DNA of 64,000 nt, from positions 50,930,543 to 50,994,542 of the forward strand of contig JAJLRJ010000002.1 in the NCBI GenBank assembly GCA_024195265.1, read 5' to 3'. The stretch is from Dendrophyllia cribrosa. Its lineage: Eukaryota > Cnidaria > Anthozoa > Scleractinia > Dendrophylliidae. The position numbers and the translations under genes were made by a program. Shown here piece by piece: positions 47,045 to 59,794 of the stretch. The notes under the pieces are model-generated. The model searched no databases. It was not told where the DNA came from and saw nothing but the letters and a program-made list of their open reading frames with translations. The stretch's first letter is position 1, and each line of letters opens with the position of its first letter.

Positions 47045-47820
47045 ATCGATTGCTGTGGTAACGAGATATGACCTCAAAAGTAGTAGCATGGGGTCAAGCC
47101 AATTTTGAACAGAAATGCGTATTTTTCACCCTTTTCGGTGAAAAAAAAAAACGTAAAACGCTACAAAAGCAACAAGATGTTTAATTATATCATATTTTAC
47201 AACTCTAGCAAAAAAAAGCCATTTCCGCATTTTCCGATAAATTTAAATTTTTAGTAAAAGTCAATCCATTTTGCATAACGTCACGGGTCCCTAGCAGCGC
47301 CACAACCCATAATATTTACCTTATCTTGTATTGCACATCACAGGCTATCTATTAGAGGTAACATGTTTTCGAAATATTATAACTCTACAATAACCTTACA
47401 TGGAGGGACTCCTGAGTATTTGTCATCTAAATCCACTTTTCGTGATGATATAACAAGTTATAGACTAAGAAATAATGAAATGAGGTTGGCGCTTTCACAA
47501 CCTCGCACCAATTATGTCCGAGTTAGTTTTCCTTATAGTGGCGCTATTTTGTAGAATAGCCTTCCTGTTGATATCAGACTATCTACAACTTTAAGTGAAT
47601 TTTAAACAAGGCTAAGTCAGTACAGCTTTGAGTAGATAAAACACACGGCATCCTTGAAAAGCAGGTTTCTTTGTTACGTAGTGAGTTTTATTTTATTTAG
47701 ATGGTTAACATATTCTTGTTTTTATATTTTTCATTATTTATTTTGACTTATATTGTTGGCTTAGACTCGCTCCCCCTTGTACCACAGTTGAGGTATAAGT
47801 TTGCGTGTACATCCGAGGGA
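47045..47820 (+). repeat. Dispersed repeat, copy B, interrupted by a LINE fragment
   Basis: Resembles 5400-5850. The match breaks at about 47385 and resumes at about 47770 (CCCCCTTGTACCAC). Confidence 0.6.
47386..47620 (+). mobile_element. LINE ORF2 C-terminal fragment
   Basis: Frame with GGTPEYLSSKSTFRDD, RTNYVRVSFPYSGAIL, then (after a TAG) NSLPVDIR. This is the typical tail of CR1/jockey-like ORF2 proteins. The in-frame stop replaces the usual Trp position. Confidence 0.7.
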
Positions 47821-48000
47821 TAACGCAAGCGTTCATAATAATATCACTTATAACTTCTGTAGTTTTAGTTTTGATTTTTCTTGTTTTATTTAGTATCTAC
47901 CATGCATTGTAAAACTTAACTGTAATTTCTGTATAACAGATAGCTTAAAAATTTCGGGTTTTATCACACTTAACAATAAACAATATCGCGCCCATAACAC

Positions 48001-48093
48001 TAGCCTGCGAATACAGCCACCTCTAGGTGCTTAAAAAAAACGTTACGCCCCTAGCAGCCGGGAGCGATGAGAGGCGACCGTATTCACAGGCTA
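48001..48093. mobile_element. 93-bp MITE
   Basis: TAGCCTGCGAATACAG at the left is mirrored by GTATTCACAGGCTA at the right. Confidence 0.65.
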
Positions 48094-48113
48094 CCTTAAC
48101 ACCTGCCAATTAA

Positions 48114-48523
48114 AGGGATGGTTTCACGGTTCGGCGCATGTGCACAGATTAAAATGCTTTATTCGCTTTCTTACCAATTTTATCGGTTAAAAAACCACTC
48201 GCATTTACTTCAATAATCACACACTATAATCAGTCCAAACAAAGCGAAGGATGACCACAATTTACAGAAAATTTCAACGGATAACACGGACAAAGTCAAC
48301 ACTGAATAAAACTTTTGACCCGAAGGATTTATTCTACGCTCTGGTGGCTTTCATGGCGCACATGGGTATGCATAATCATCCATTCAATCAGCTGACTGAC
48401 CGCGACATTTTCACGGGCAAATTTCCCGCCAGAGTTATCTACTCGCTTCCGATTGGTCTAAACAATAAAATTAAATGGGTTGCGTCATAGCTTGCACATG
48501 CGCCGAACCGTGAAACCCTTCCT
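48114..48523. mobile_element. TTAA-flanked MITE, copy 1
   Basis: Ends AGGGATGGTTTCACGGTTCG and its near-inverted copy; TTAA at 48110-48113 and 48524-48527. A 79-codon frame inside (FDPKDLFYALVAFMAH) is also open in the second copy at 49561-49973, but resembles no transposase. Confidence 0.8.
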
Positions 48524-48916
48524 TTAATAAACCTCATCTAGGCCCTCAGATATCCACAAAGGACATAAAGTGGCCATTATAGAGGGACTGTTTTTGACAA
48601 TCTTTTCTATTACTTTTTGTGTGTACTGCGCATGTGCGCGGCGTCAGTAAACACTATGCTATCGACGGCGTTACAGGAAGTTTGTTAACCACCAGAAGGA
48701 CAGCTGCAACAATGATGCAATCCATTTATCAACAGGCAACCGGAAAAAGATCGCATAATAAATTCGCTAAAGGTTATTGGCACGAGAGCTGAATTACGCA
48801 AAGACCTTTCCACACTTTCTACAGACTAAATGCTGCAAAAAACCGACAATTGGAACTATGAAATTGATAAAAGATCAGACTGAAGACGATAATAAAGATC
48901 GTGCGTGACAGCCGCA

Positions 48917-49221
48917 TAGGTTAAAAATATACAGCTGTTTCGAGAAAGGTTGTCTTAAAAAAGGGCAAAAGTGCAAGCGATAATCCCGGCCGAAAATTAA
49001 TTTGGGATATGATCACTGAATGTTAATAAGTCAAATAAATACATCAAATCCGCGATGCCTCGTCCGTTCAGCGACGATCTTAGATGGTGGGCCATATGGA
49101 TAAACGAGTTTTTAGGATAAAGTGTTCATGACTACCCACAATATCTTTCGGGATTGTCGCGTGCACTTTTACGCTTTTTTTCCGACAACCTTTCTCGAAA
49201 CAGCTGTATTTGCTAACCTAT
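48917..49221. mobile_element. Inverted-repeat element with CGAAACAGCTGTA arms
   Basis: ATAGGTTAAAAATATACAGC at the left is mirrored near 49200-49221. Both arms contain CTCGAAACAGCTG next to GACAACC, reminiscent of a decayed hammerhead half, but no helix II can be drawn. Confidence 0.6.
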
Positions 49222-49560
49222 TCAACGGGTAGACCTCAAAAGATGAAGGTTGAATTGACTGTACACCCTTTGACTGTTCCTTTGCCGAGGTGAGGTCAAA
49301 TATGGAGACCCTCTACCACTCTCATATGCTATGTGGTCACACAGATTTTATCACACCATGTATCATCATCCTGTGATTAAAATAGCCCGGTTATTCACCT
49401 TTATGTACCCTTGACGTTTTGTATGGATACCCAGTGAGTAGTCTCCACTGTATAATAAACACTGTCGTGTAAAGTTCTTCATATTCTCAACCCAGATCCT
49501 TCGGTCGGTCTTTTTGGCCGCGTGAATACTGGGATCGAGAATATTCATCGTAGAAATTAA

Positions 49561-49973
49561 AGGGATGGTTTCACGGTTCGGCGCATGTGCACAGATTAAA
49601 ATGCTTCATTCGCTTTCTTACCAATTTTATCAGTTAAAAAACCACTCACATTTACTTCAATAATCACATACTATAATTAATCCAAACAATGCGAAGGATA
49701 ACTAAAATTCACGGAAAATTTCAACGGATTACACCGACAAAGTCAACACTGAATAAAACCTTTGACCCGAAGGATTTATTCTACGCTCTGGTGGCTTTCA
49801 TGGCGCACATTGGTATGTATAATCATCCATTCAATCAGCTGATTGACCGGCGCGACATTTTCACGGGCAAATTTCCCGCCAGAGTTATCCACTCGCTTCC
49901 GATTGGTCTAAATAATGAAATTAAATGGGTTACGTCATAGCTTGCACATGCGCCGAACTGTGAAACCCTCCCT
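49561..49973. mobile_element. TTAA-flanked MITE, copy 2
   Basis: Same family and orientation as 48114-48523. Left flank TTAA; right flank TTAT. The inner frame of 83 codons is kept open. Confidence 0.8.
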
Positions 49974-50054
49974 TTATACATTCACTCCTGATCGCCAATT
50001 GCCTTTTCATTGTTTCCTAATTTTGCTTTTTATTTTATAGAAAAATTTCTACAC

Positions 50055-50543
50055 CTACAGGAGATCCTGGTGAGTTTCAGTTTTGTTGAAAATCTTCTCG
50101 ACTATGAGCAGTCCTTGTTTTATCTTCTGGATAAATTTTGATCTCACTTGACCCATATTATTGGCCCCTGCTGGGTTGGGATTCGAGCAAACATTGTTGA
50201 GAAAAGTCATACACCCACATACGACTGGCCTCTTCCCTTTCAGGCTAAACAGTGATAAAAAAAATAAATTACCGGAACAAATGTGCTTTGGTATGCTTAT
50301 AACCGCTAAAAAGAGCTCTAAGGTCATATTGGTAGCGGATTTTTCGCCTTGATATACCAAAATAAAATAAAGAGTGAGTCCAAGTATTAACAGTGTTAAT
50401 AGAATAGTTTCAGCCTTGTTAGTCCTCGTCAGCATGATGGCATAGAAAATACCTGGGCTCAGGAATCCCACATGAAGATAATAAGAGATGGAGGGTAATG
50501 CCCACTGCCAATGTGGCCATAGTGCCCTATTTCGTGGAAACAA
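50055..50543 (-). CDS. Open frame of 162 codons, unrecognised
   Basis: Begins MFPRNRALWPHWQ and has two hydrophobic stretches (about residues 45-66 and 75-90) that could cross a membrane. No domain, no clear splice context and no downstream gene support it. It may be chance within a repeat. Confidence 0.2.
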   Translation of the reverse strand: MFPRNRALWPHWQWALPSISYYLHVGFLSPGIFYAIMLTRTNKAETILLTLLILGLTLYFILVYQGEKSATNMTLELFLAVISIPKHICSGNLFFLSLFSLKGKRPVVCGCMTFLNNVCSNPNPAGANNMGQVRSKFIQKIKQGLLIVEKIFNKTETHQDLL

Positions 50544-50961
50544 GCTTAATAAAGCACACAGTACAGTGCCAGTATTTTGATTTTGTTACCCTTAGCCATA
50601 TCCCATAAGCAAGCATCGCACTTAAAGGGACACTGTCCCGTCGGAATAACAATATACATGTAGCACTTACCGTATTTCCATGTTACGGTATATCGCCAAA
50701 TGCCACCAAATATACAATTAAATTGGATAAAAAAATATTCTATAGCGCAAAACAGAAGCAGTAGTTTGGAGATAAAGTGCAGGGTTCCCGAGGATTGCTA
50801 GGATGGTATGGATGATATTGTTTTGGCTTTTGTTTTCCGAAACTTATTACAGTGAAACCTGTATTAAGCGGACACCCTTAGGACCCTCGCTAGTATCCGC
50901 TTAATAAAGGGGTCCTCTGAATACAGGTTCGTTTTACAGTGAATATGGGAAGACAATGTAA

Positions 50962-51285
50962 GGAGTCTGACCCACCCAGTTTGCATTGCGCGCTTCTCTT
51001 ATTGTTATGTAGACTTTCTCAAAGTCCGTTTTTCGTTTTGTCGCTCGCTTTTCGCGACTTCGTCGCGCTCTCGGGGGCTTCGCAGTCGACTTGTGGCAAG
51101 TCTAATTGTTATGATACGGCTCTTTTCCATATTTGGGCAAGTATATCACCTCTTGCACGAGTGAATTTTTCATCTACAATACAGTATGGACTTTCGGGGG
51201 CCCTGAAAATGGCGCCGCATTGCGCGCCTACGTTGGTTCATCCGGGATGAACCAACGTAGGCGCGCAATGTGTGGGTCAGATTCT
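50962..51285. mobile_element. TTAA-type MITE with a nested insertion
   Basis: Relative of 32020-32216 (shared GAGTCTGACCCACCCAG ends). The left flank has GTAA and the right flank TTAA. A perfect palindrome around 51217-51271 (GGTTCATCC / GGATGAACC) ends the unit. Confidence 0.75.
51009..51104. mobile_element. 96-bp nested element with 8-bp target duplication
   Basis: ATTGTTAT is duplicated at 51001-51008 and 51105-51112, and the relative at 32 kb has a single ATTATTAT there. The ends TAGACTT / AAGTCTA are inverted. The 8-bp duplication suggests a hAT-type MITE. Confidence 0.75.
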
Positions 51286-51590
51286 TTAAAAGTATCAAAC
51301 GACAAAAATGAAAGCAGTGGAGTATTGCATACACATTTATTTCGTGCTATGTGAAAAAGTGTTGGATATAAGAAACAATAAAACACACAAGATTGTTGGT
51401 TCACTTGTGCCTCGTACCCTTGTAACTATTTTTGTGTATACTGCGCATATACGCGTCGACTCTTTGCTATAAACAGTGCAACCGGAAGTGTATAAACTGG
51501 ACGTTTGTTAACTGGAAATTTGTTAACCGGAAGTTAATAACAACACCAGAATGGCAGTTATAACAATACTGCAATCCATTTATCATCCAG

Positions 51591-51729
51591 GGCCCGGTTG
51601 TTCAAAAGGTGGATAGCGCTATCCACCGGATAAATCACAGTGGATAAGGGTTAACAAAATCCATTGTGTCATCCGCTGGATAGTGATTTATCCGCTGGAT
51701 AGCGCTATCCACCTTTCGAACAACCGGGT
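51591..51729. mobile_element. Palindromic MITE with CCAG flanks
   Basis: GGCCCGGTTGTTCAAAAGG and its mirror enclose GGATAGCGCTATCC arms. CCAG occurs on both sides. Confidence 0.75.
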
Positions 51730-51856
51730 CCAGGCAACCGGAAATAGATCGCTGTAACAACGACAGTTGTCACGATGATGTAACCGGAAAGAGGTCATGA
51801 AATCACGCTTTTCACACTTCAATGTACTTTGTTTTGCAGGTGAAGAAAGCACAAAG

Positions 51857-54800
51857 ATGACCGTCAAGTTCAATGAGGGTCACGCTGTGGTTCATTTGGA
51901 TCCATCCATTTTACACAGAATCAAACAAGAGCCAATAGATTGCGACGAAGAACCACATCCTTCCTTCATCTTATTTCAGCAGCAAATGAATGACAATCCT
52001 TTAGAGAAATTGACAACAAAATATGCCACTAAAGATGAGTACAATTCGAAAGTAACAACAGAAAACAAATATCAAGGCAACTGTGAAGCTCCCGGGACAC
52101 TCCTGAATGACGAATCTACTAGTCAAGGAAGCCAAGGGATTGTAGACCAAGCATCCATCTCCCCCGGAGACGATCTTTCCGAGACTGCTTCACCTGTTGT
52201 CCGTAGGAGTTCGCGTCAACGCTTTCCAGTAAGGCGGCTGTCGGCTGAACACGAAGAGACCGAATCGAATAGCCACCAAAAACAAAGCGGCACCGCACGT
52301 ATGCATCCGGGGAAGATTGCATTTAAAACGTTTGGTGTACGGGGCGTGAGAAGTGCTAAGAAGTTGCGGCCGTCCACTGAACAACACGACGAGGCGGAAT
52401 CCAGCGCTCAAATGAGACAAAGTGCAACTGCACGTATGCATCCGGGAAGGATTTCATTCAGGGACGTTCGCAGACGAGGTGTGAGCATGGCTAATTTACG
52501 GGTTCGGTCAAACTTGTCATCTGAGCAAAACGATATCGATGGCACAGGGACGCGTGTGATGATAAACGACTCAAACGACCTGTCCAAACGACGATTTCGG
52601 AAGGTAAAAACTCTGAGAAGTTAATTGTATATTTGTCGTGCACGCAGTTTATGGTACCTAGGGCCAGAACCTGTGTTATATAATCGAGTCCCGCTTTACG
52701 GATATCTCAATGTAAAATTGGCTTATTTTCAGGGTTGGAAATTTTAAGGCGTACGTTAGACCACTCACAATATTTTATCAGTTTGGTTGAAAGTTAATAA
52801 GAAACGTATATTTGTCCAGTCGTTACTTTTTGACGTGCTGTGATGTATTTTTATTTTTCACAAATTGTATCATTCATTAGAGCCCGCTTAATATGGGCAC
52901 CATGTCAGGGCTGTGCTCTAGCAGTGCCCAGGGGCCTCAGGCTCCTTACTTTTATCTTCAGGCGACTATAGCTAGAAAAACTTACTTATTACATAAAGCT
53001 TAAGTGCTGGGCACCCCAGATTTCATAGTTGGGAGCCTTTGGGCTCCCTGTGATCCTTCTAAGAGCACAGCCTTGCATGTTAAAGTGGACTGTACACTGT
53101 TCACAGTCCCCTATTTTCCCGTGTGTTCGTCGAGTTCGGTCGTTCAATTCATTAAGCAGCCATCTTGAATCTCACGGCGTGATAAAAACTTAAGAGAGTG
53201 CGATAAATGCTCAGGTGGTGGGTGAAAACTGAAGATAGCGTGTTCTTTCTCCAGTTTATACCGATCCGTAAGATTCAAGATAACGGCTAAATGAATTGAA
53301 CGATCGAACTCGACGAACACACGGAAAAGCAGGCGACTGTGAACATTTAAATTCACCGTTTCTTCCCTCCCTTTGGTGTCAGTGTAAGCGCGGTACTTAT
53401 AATCACTTACTATTTGGTTTACGTATCGAAGATGTTAAAAACAAAAGCCTGATGTTAGCCTTAATGGCAAGTTAAGCGGGTTTGCTTCATCTCGGATTAG
53501 GCAAAAAAGCGTAGTGATAGGATAGTTAACAGAGGCCAGGAGGAGTACAGAGAAAGAAAGAAACAGAAAAAGTTAGGTCTCCCACCCCCTGTATCTTTTG
53601 GCCTTACTGCTACCCCACTGGGCTTCCGTTTTTTGTTAATTCTTCGTTCGTTTCATTAATCAAATATGGAGACTCCCGAACGAATACTTGGTGCTTTCTT
53701 GCTTTAAGTACGCCTGTACTGTAGACAAGCTTATATGACGTACTCTTAACCAGTACATTAGTTACCCTTTGTGCAAAATTTGATTAGAATTGTGGCATTG
53801 ACGGTGATGGTGATGAATATGACGAGGATAGTGATGGTGATACAGTATGACGCACATGATGGCGTCATATCTGTCGAACGTGCGTTTAACGCCACCCTCT
53901 CAAACTGGTAACTCGTTTTCCACTTGTGTTTTAGGTTTTGAAGGACTTGGTGGCTAAACGTATGTTAAAGATACAACAATCATCCATGTACAGCGAAACC
54001 GTGACAGATCTACGAAAGAAAGTGGTAAATCTCGAAAGACGAAATATGGAGTTGGAAGATAAGGCAGACAAACTGCAAACGCTAATTATGAATCTTACGA
54101 AAGAGGTAAATGTCTTTTAAGCCAATGACTCTCTGTTGATGAACAAATGTTATATACGACCTCTTTATTGAAGAGGGTGTACGATGTTAAAAAATGAAGA
54201 ATATGTGTGACACTGACTTTTTGATGGTCTTGACTAAACGACGTGCTTCTTTCGGATAGTGTCTTCGTAAGATTTAACAGGCTTTAAAAAGTGACGATCG
54301 GAAATTTCTTTAAAAGGAACCCCCACTGTTATAACAAATTTAGGTTAAATTGTTGGAAATAAAGTTTAAATTCCAATTATGTTTTAGAAAATGGAAAGAA
54401 AATTCTAGTGAACGAAGAAAATTGGATAAAAGCGCCAGCATTTTTGATATTGTGACGTCATATAGTTACCGCTACTATTAAGTAATGATCCGCATACGAT
54501 GGAAAGTGCTAACGGCAATGCACGATGGAATGTCAACTTTTTTCATTGTTACAACTAGTGATCTCATTGGCCTAGACTCAAACACCGCTAAAAAGTTAAG
54601 GTTCAAGGTGCATTTTGTCTGATTTTTTAAAGGTTTCAAGTAATTTGAGACCCAATCGCACAACATGCAATTTTTAAAAGAAATTGTATTTGGGGAAGTT
54701 CATCAAAGAAGCAAAATTATTAGCTGTTGTCTTCTGCTATTTTGATTGGTTAAGCACGAGCATTTCCTAAAATTTATTTAACTCAAATGGATTTTCTTTA

Positions 54801-57800
54801 TTTTTATACTGAAATATAATTACAAACCATCAGCTACTCCCTTATTCTTGAAATCAAAGATATTCTATGTGAGAAAGAGCCAATGCCGCAGAACAATGAA
54901 GTTTACTGTAGTTCTTATGTGAAGCATAACTTAATAAGAAGCGTTTTTTGTATGGAACAATGAGGCAACCATGTTACACCATAAAATATTTAATGACACC
55001 GCTCGGGAAATTTGAAAGCGACAAAACGGCGATAATCATTTCATATTTCGTCTGACACTAAAACATGCATTGTTTCCTTGTTTGTCAACGAAACTTCAAA
55101 CTGATAAGACAGTATTTCTAACAATTCAACGTGGAGGTTCCTTGGAACAAAACAAATACGTTTAGTAATCTCCTTACTAAAGCTACCCTAATATTATAGC
55201 GGCTACTCTACTTCAGTGGTGCCAAAAACCAAAATAGCAAAAATCTATGCTTATTTTAAGACTAGAAGCATAAGATACTCGTTTACAGACCTGTAAAAGT
55301 CTTTTAAATTCTATACCCATATTCCAACCAAAGTGGGTCGAAAACGTTACCAATTGGGAGAGCACTATAGCTACATAGCTATACTGTATAAGGAAAAAAA
55401 TACCTCCCCCCCGGGGATTTTAACATGTTGATCGTTGTTGATCCTAAAATAGCCAGGCTGAGCTCTATACTACATCGATCATGTCATTCATGTGATAGCT
55501 CCATTAGATGCTAACCGCGTGAGCAAGTATGGAACGACAAATTTGCGTTGTGATCCACACAGGGACTGGGAATGATAATGCAGACCGCGCAGGGACTGGA
55601 ACTAATACCCCATTCGCACCAACCGTTAAACATGTTTAAATGTTGTTTAGTTTAACTACGTTTTTAGCCTCTATCTTAGACGTTTTTAAATGTATATGAC
55701 TCAAACTTCCTGGAATGGAAATAAACGCCAATAAAGTTTCTTTAAGTAAAGATTTCGCACCAAATGTTACGAGAGGTTAGGAGGTATTTTCTAATAAAAC
55801 GTGTTTTAAACTAAACAACATTTACACATGTTTAAGCGTTGGTGTGAATGGGGTATAAGTATAACATTTGGCGACCATCTTGCTTATTAGGACAGTATGT
55901 GTGGTTGGTATCTGGCCGATTAAAGTATGAAACGATCTTATCGGTACCACGTGAAGTGCGAAGAATGCCAGATGCAGAAGCTCATTCTCGGATCGTTCAC
56001 AGCGGTAGAAAAGTAAATTGTCAGCGAGTGCTAGAATCATCATCACGAGGAATAAACATGACGTCAAGAGTTTCATTCGGGCAAATTAAGTTCAGCCTCA
56101 CCGACAAAATTTTCCCGTACGCCTATGTGAGCTAGAGATTGGAAACAAAATGTCGAGAAACAGCACAAGGCTTTCAAAAATGTATTTGATGAAATCTTGA
56201 AATTAAAGGATTTTTTAAAAGGACCAGGCTGAGAGAAAGCTTTCGTGGATACTTTAGAAGGAATGATATTCTAACAGGCTATGTCCTAGTGCGAGCTCAA
56301 ACGCGATCCTCGTGGGATGTCGTGTTTATATTCAGTGAAACCCGGTGTACATCTTATTCGGACAAGACCGCAAAGTATAGAACCGTAACATTTAGCACAT
56401 TTATCTTTAGAACGAGAACAGAAGGACCCAGACAGCATCACGAGGCACGCAAGTATCCATGGGAATGGTACGTTTTGGACACTGTTTTGTACTGATATTT
56501 TAATTTATTGTTTAATTTTTAAAATAAATGCTTGCGGAAAGCAAACATCCACCGACATTGCTCGTGGTGCCTCGATTGACGATCGCCTTATAGATTTACA
56601 TCTGTGAAGTTTATGTCGTTAGAGGTGACTTATCGACTTTGTCATCTTTTAATATGAAAATCATGTTGACAAGAACCTATGCAGCTTAAGAATAACGTAA
56701 TTTTTACACCAAAAGTAGGGAGGTTTGTATTGGAACAAGATTTTGTTTCATTGAGGGCCAGGGCCCAGTTGCATAAAGGAGGATTTTCTTGCGCGCGAAC
56801 ATGAATATCTCTGCCGAAGGCGAATTAACGAGTATGGAAAACACAAAGAGCACGAGAAAATCGAAAGAAAACTCCCACCTTTTAAACGGGTCACCTCATA
56901 ATTAATACCGAGTCGTGGTCCCTGCCAACTCATTAGGGAACTTTCGAGTACGAGATTGAGTACAAGTACGACTTTTAAAACCTAGTTCGCGTGCTCTAAA
57001 TAATCACTAACCATACAAATTTTATACTGAGAGTCTCCTTATCTTCTGGTCTGCAACAGGAAGGACCAACAGCTCTGGGTATGTGACTGGCTTTTTAAAA
57101 GTTCAAAAGTTGTACTCGTACTCAATCTTGTACTCGTGCTCCCTAATGATTGTTATGGGTGTACCCATTTGTGAGTTTGGACTCAGTATATATTCTTTCC
57201 ACCATATCCCTCGATTAATTAAATGGATTTTTCTGTCTTGAATGAAAAACTGCCACAAACCATTCTGATATGACCAAGATAATGGGGATATAATTGCGAT
57301 GCCCTCAGCGGATTGTTAACTGCTGAGGCAGCGATTTATGGCTTTATTCCGAAATAAGAATACACGAATAAGACGGAAAACGAATTCTGTTTGGGAAATG
57401 AACCATATCTATACTTTTCTTTCCAAAGACGTGTCTATTTCTTTAAGTTTAATGGGATTTGCTGATATTTTTTATTACTGCACACTTCATTTAGATATTG
57501 AGTCGGGCTTCGTCTGCATGCGGCCGTACAGAGAAACCTTCTTCAGCCTCCACTGACGGACAGGCATTATTCTACAGTTCCCCGGATGGTCCCGTGATAG
57601 TCAGTGTCCATGGACAGCAGCAGGTATATAGTGTGCCCTCTGACGTTCCACCTCATCCAACTCCTGAAGTATGCGATGTCACTCCTCAGGAAAAAGGATC
57701 AACATCGAGTGCATTGCCGAATACTCAAGCCAGTTACTTGTTCCCCCAAATTCAGCATGTCTGTTCTGTTAGTAACTCAAAGTCAGGATCGGCTGTACAA

Positions 57801-59763
57801 CATCAGCCTGCACCGGTCCCTGGTTGCGAGACATTTGTCCTTCCTGAACATCGGTTTATGGTTAATAGGTCAGGTTATAGGCCATACAAAAGGCCTAGAT
57901 CTTATGAAAACGTAGCCAGGCGTTTGGAAGCTACAAACGTCCCTATGCCAAGTTCGGAAGCTCGCACTTTGCCATCTAATTTTTATGAGACAGGACGTCA
58001 ACAAGGGCCCGTTCCCAGCGATGTACCTTCACATATGAATCAAGATGAGTCCGCTTATCGCATTGCCACTGTTCGCCCTCAGCAAATAGTTCCTCCTTCA
58101 GCGAATGGAATTAGAAATGCTATCCAACAAACTGCCCCCGCCACTCATAGTCTTCAAAATCCAATGTTACCCAACAGTCAAAGAATCGACGCAGGTCAAG
58201 CGGCACATCTAACTCAGTCTGTTTCGTGCAATGAAAGTCGTCATATGGGGAGTGATCAATCGGTTACATCTCGAGACCAGCACTCTGTGGCTGATGCAAA
58301 AGATGACCAGAATCAATCCAAAGAAAGCGAACATCGCCTGACGAACAACTCATCCACGAACAGTCCACCCTCAGGATATCGTATACGAGGATTCCACGAA
58401 CTGTTACCAAATTCGTACCCTAACGTAAAGCGGTGTAACTGGCGGGAAACATCTCTAAGGAACAAATCCCGTTCGCAGACTGAAACTGCTCAATCTAGTA
58501 AGCAACAGACTAGCCAAGCCGAAGGACCCATATTTGGAATTCGAAGGCCGCCAGTGGGTTTTGTATTTTGCTCCACAGAATCGAATCAGCCAACGTCATT
58601 TCGTAAGCAAAACGCAAGTCAAGAACAAGGCGACCTATTTCCATCTCGTGGTCAACAACAAAAAAGGCTAGATGGCAAAGATGGCACTTTGGTTTCTGCT
58701 AATAAAACAGGAGTTAGTTCACAGGGATTTGCATCACATACGCATCCAGCCCTACAGCTTTATTCGCTGCAGCAAGGCCTACCAGTCACTCGACCTTCAG
58801 ACAATTTTCAGTACCGTCAGTTGCCTGGAGCAGTAGCTTTGGACTTAAATAGATCCGGCCAGCCTTCGTCTGGAAACACCAATCCAGTAGCTACACAACA
58901 TGCACAGAACAAGCAACCGTTTCAGCAACCACAACCACGACCACGACCACAGCTGCAGCTACCGCCACAACCACAGCCACAACCACAGTCGCAGACGCAA
59001 ACGCAGCCACAGCTACAGCCGCAGCCGCAACCACAGCTGCAGCCGCAGCCGCAGCCGCAGCCGCAGCCGCAGCCGCAGCCGCAGCCGCAGCCGCAGCCGC
59101 AGCCGCAGCCGCAGCCGCAGCCGCAGCCGCAGCCACAGCCACAGCCACAGCCGCAGCCAAAACCACAACCACAACCACAGCAACAGTCACAATCACAGCC
59201 ACGACCACAGCTATACCCACCAGAAATGCACCTTCCCCCGAATCATCCACGGTTTCCCTTTCCTCATCAAGAATATATAAGGCTATCCGACCAAAATGTA
59301 ACCCCTCAGATGGATGTTTATTGGCAAGCAGGGGCACGCCAAAGGCAACCGTATGATACTTCTAACATGCAAATAGTTTCTAATGGACGTGATGGTAATT
59401 TGGAACGTTTTTACCAACACAATCAACAGCAGCAACATCTACGACAGTTACAACAACAACAGCAGCAACAGCAACTACGACAGCAACAACAAGGACGACA
59501 GCCGCACCAGCAAAAGCAGCAAGAACAACAACAACAACTTATACTACAACAGCGGCAAAAACAACAACATCAGCAACAACAACAACGGCTTTTACTTCAA
59601 CAGCAGCTACAACTGCGACAGCAACAGCATCAACAGCAACAGCAACAACAACCAAAACAACACCTCCTGCAACATCACCATCAACAAGAACAACGAGAAC
59701 AACAGCAGCAATATCGACAGCAACAACAACTAATGCAACATCAGCAGCCACTGCCACAACAAC

Positions 59764-59794
<31 letters not shown>

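Noticed and set aside
48917..49221. Fourth hammerhead pair
   Set aside because: CTCGAAACAGCTG is present, but no helix II and no CUGANGA core can be drawn.
55822..56135. Overlapping frames of 84-95 codons on both strands
   Set aside because: In intron 2 of the ATF7IP-like gene, partly inside a MITE, with no domain on either strand.
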